From: Polyodon spathula
Lineage: Eukaryota > Chordata > Actinopteri > Acipenseriformes > Polyodontidae
NCBI RefSeq assembly: GCF_017654505.1
Contig: NW_024472185.1
Coordinates: forward strand, 1-64,000
Length of the DNA: 64,000 nt
Direction of reading: 5' to 3'
Part shown: positions 63,974-64,000 of the stretch, piece by piece
Layout of the letters: the number at the start of each line of letters is the position of its first letter
Numbering within the stretch: position 1 is the stretch's first letter
Position numbers and translations under genes: made by a program
The notes under the pieces: generated by a model
Told to the model about the DNA's origin: nothing
The model's database searches: none
Seen by the model: the letters and a program-made list of their open reading frames with translations, nothing else

Positions 63974-64000
63974 TTGCTTTTCAAACTGCAGCTTCTGCTT

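Noticed and set aside
1..64000. CRISPR arrays, rRNA genes, bacterial operons, intact transposase, reverse transcriptase or viral genes
   Set aside because: Nothing of these kinds was recognised; split genes with GT-AG introns show vertebrate nuclear DNA.

Overview
This window is vertebrate nuclear DNA from a gene-sparse, repeat-rich genome. Every protein-coding exon I can support belongs to one of four split genes. They lie in the order MYO19 (minus strand) - PIGW (+) - GGNBP2 (+) - DHRS11 (+), which is the order I know from human chromosome 17q12. The repeats (Tc1/mariner-like MITEs, tRNA-derived SINEs, fish-type L2/SINE tails, long simple-sequence tracts) suggest a ray-finned fish. A non-teleost such as a sturgeon or paddlefish is plausible, but the species cannot be fixed from the sequence alone.

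Layout. 1-12255: MYO19 on the minus strand, 21 coding exons; its 3' end runs off the left edge. 12256-12500: a compact head-to-head promoter shared by MYO19 and PIGW. 13713-15224: PIGW as one uninterrupted coding exon, preceded by an inferred non-coding exon and a 1.2 kb intron. 16400-16940: CpG-rich promoter and 5' UTR exon of GGNBP2, followed by 13 coding exons (17757-24960). 24961-28142: GGNBP2 3' UTR and intergenic DNA. 28143-63973: DHRS11, with a 17.8 kb first intron full of repeats.

The most notable structure is at the DHRS11 3' end. Exons 1-3 encode the Rossmann cofactor-binding half. They are followed by two complete, intact sets of exons 4-7. Set A (57138-59408) and set B (62268-63973) have identical exon lengths (130, 93, 66 and 42 nt) and identical phases, and both have good splice sites and stop codons. 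By hand alignment they are only about 55% identical in protein (60 of 109 residues). No second copy of exons 1-3 is visible between them. Both sets keep YxxxK, and both complete the catalytic serine codon that is split across the exon 3 junction. The locus could therefore make two short-chain dehydrogenases sharing one cofactor half with exchangeable catalytic/substrate halves.

The genes have unrelated housekeeping-type roles (mitochondrial motor, GPI-anchor acylation, a nuclear/cytoplasmic cysteine-rich protein, steroid/carbonyl reduction). They are linked by old synteny, not by one pathway. No CRISPR array, rRNA, intact tRNA or intact transposase/reverse transcriptase gene was seen.
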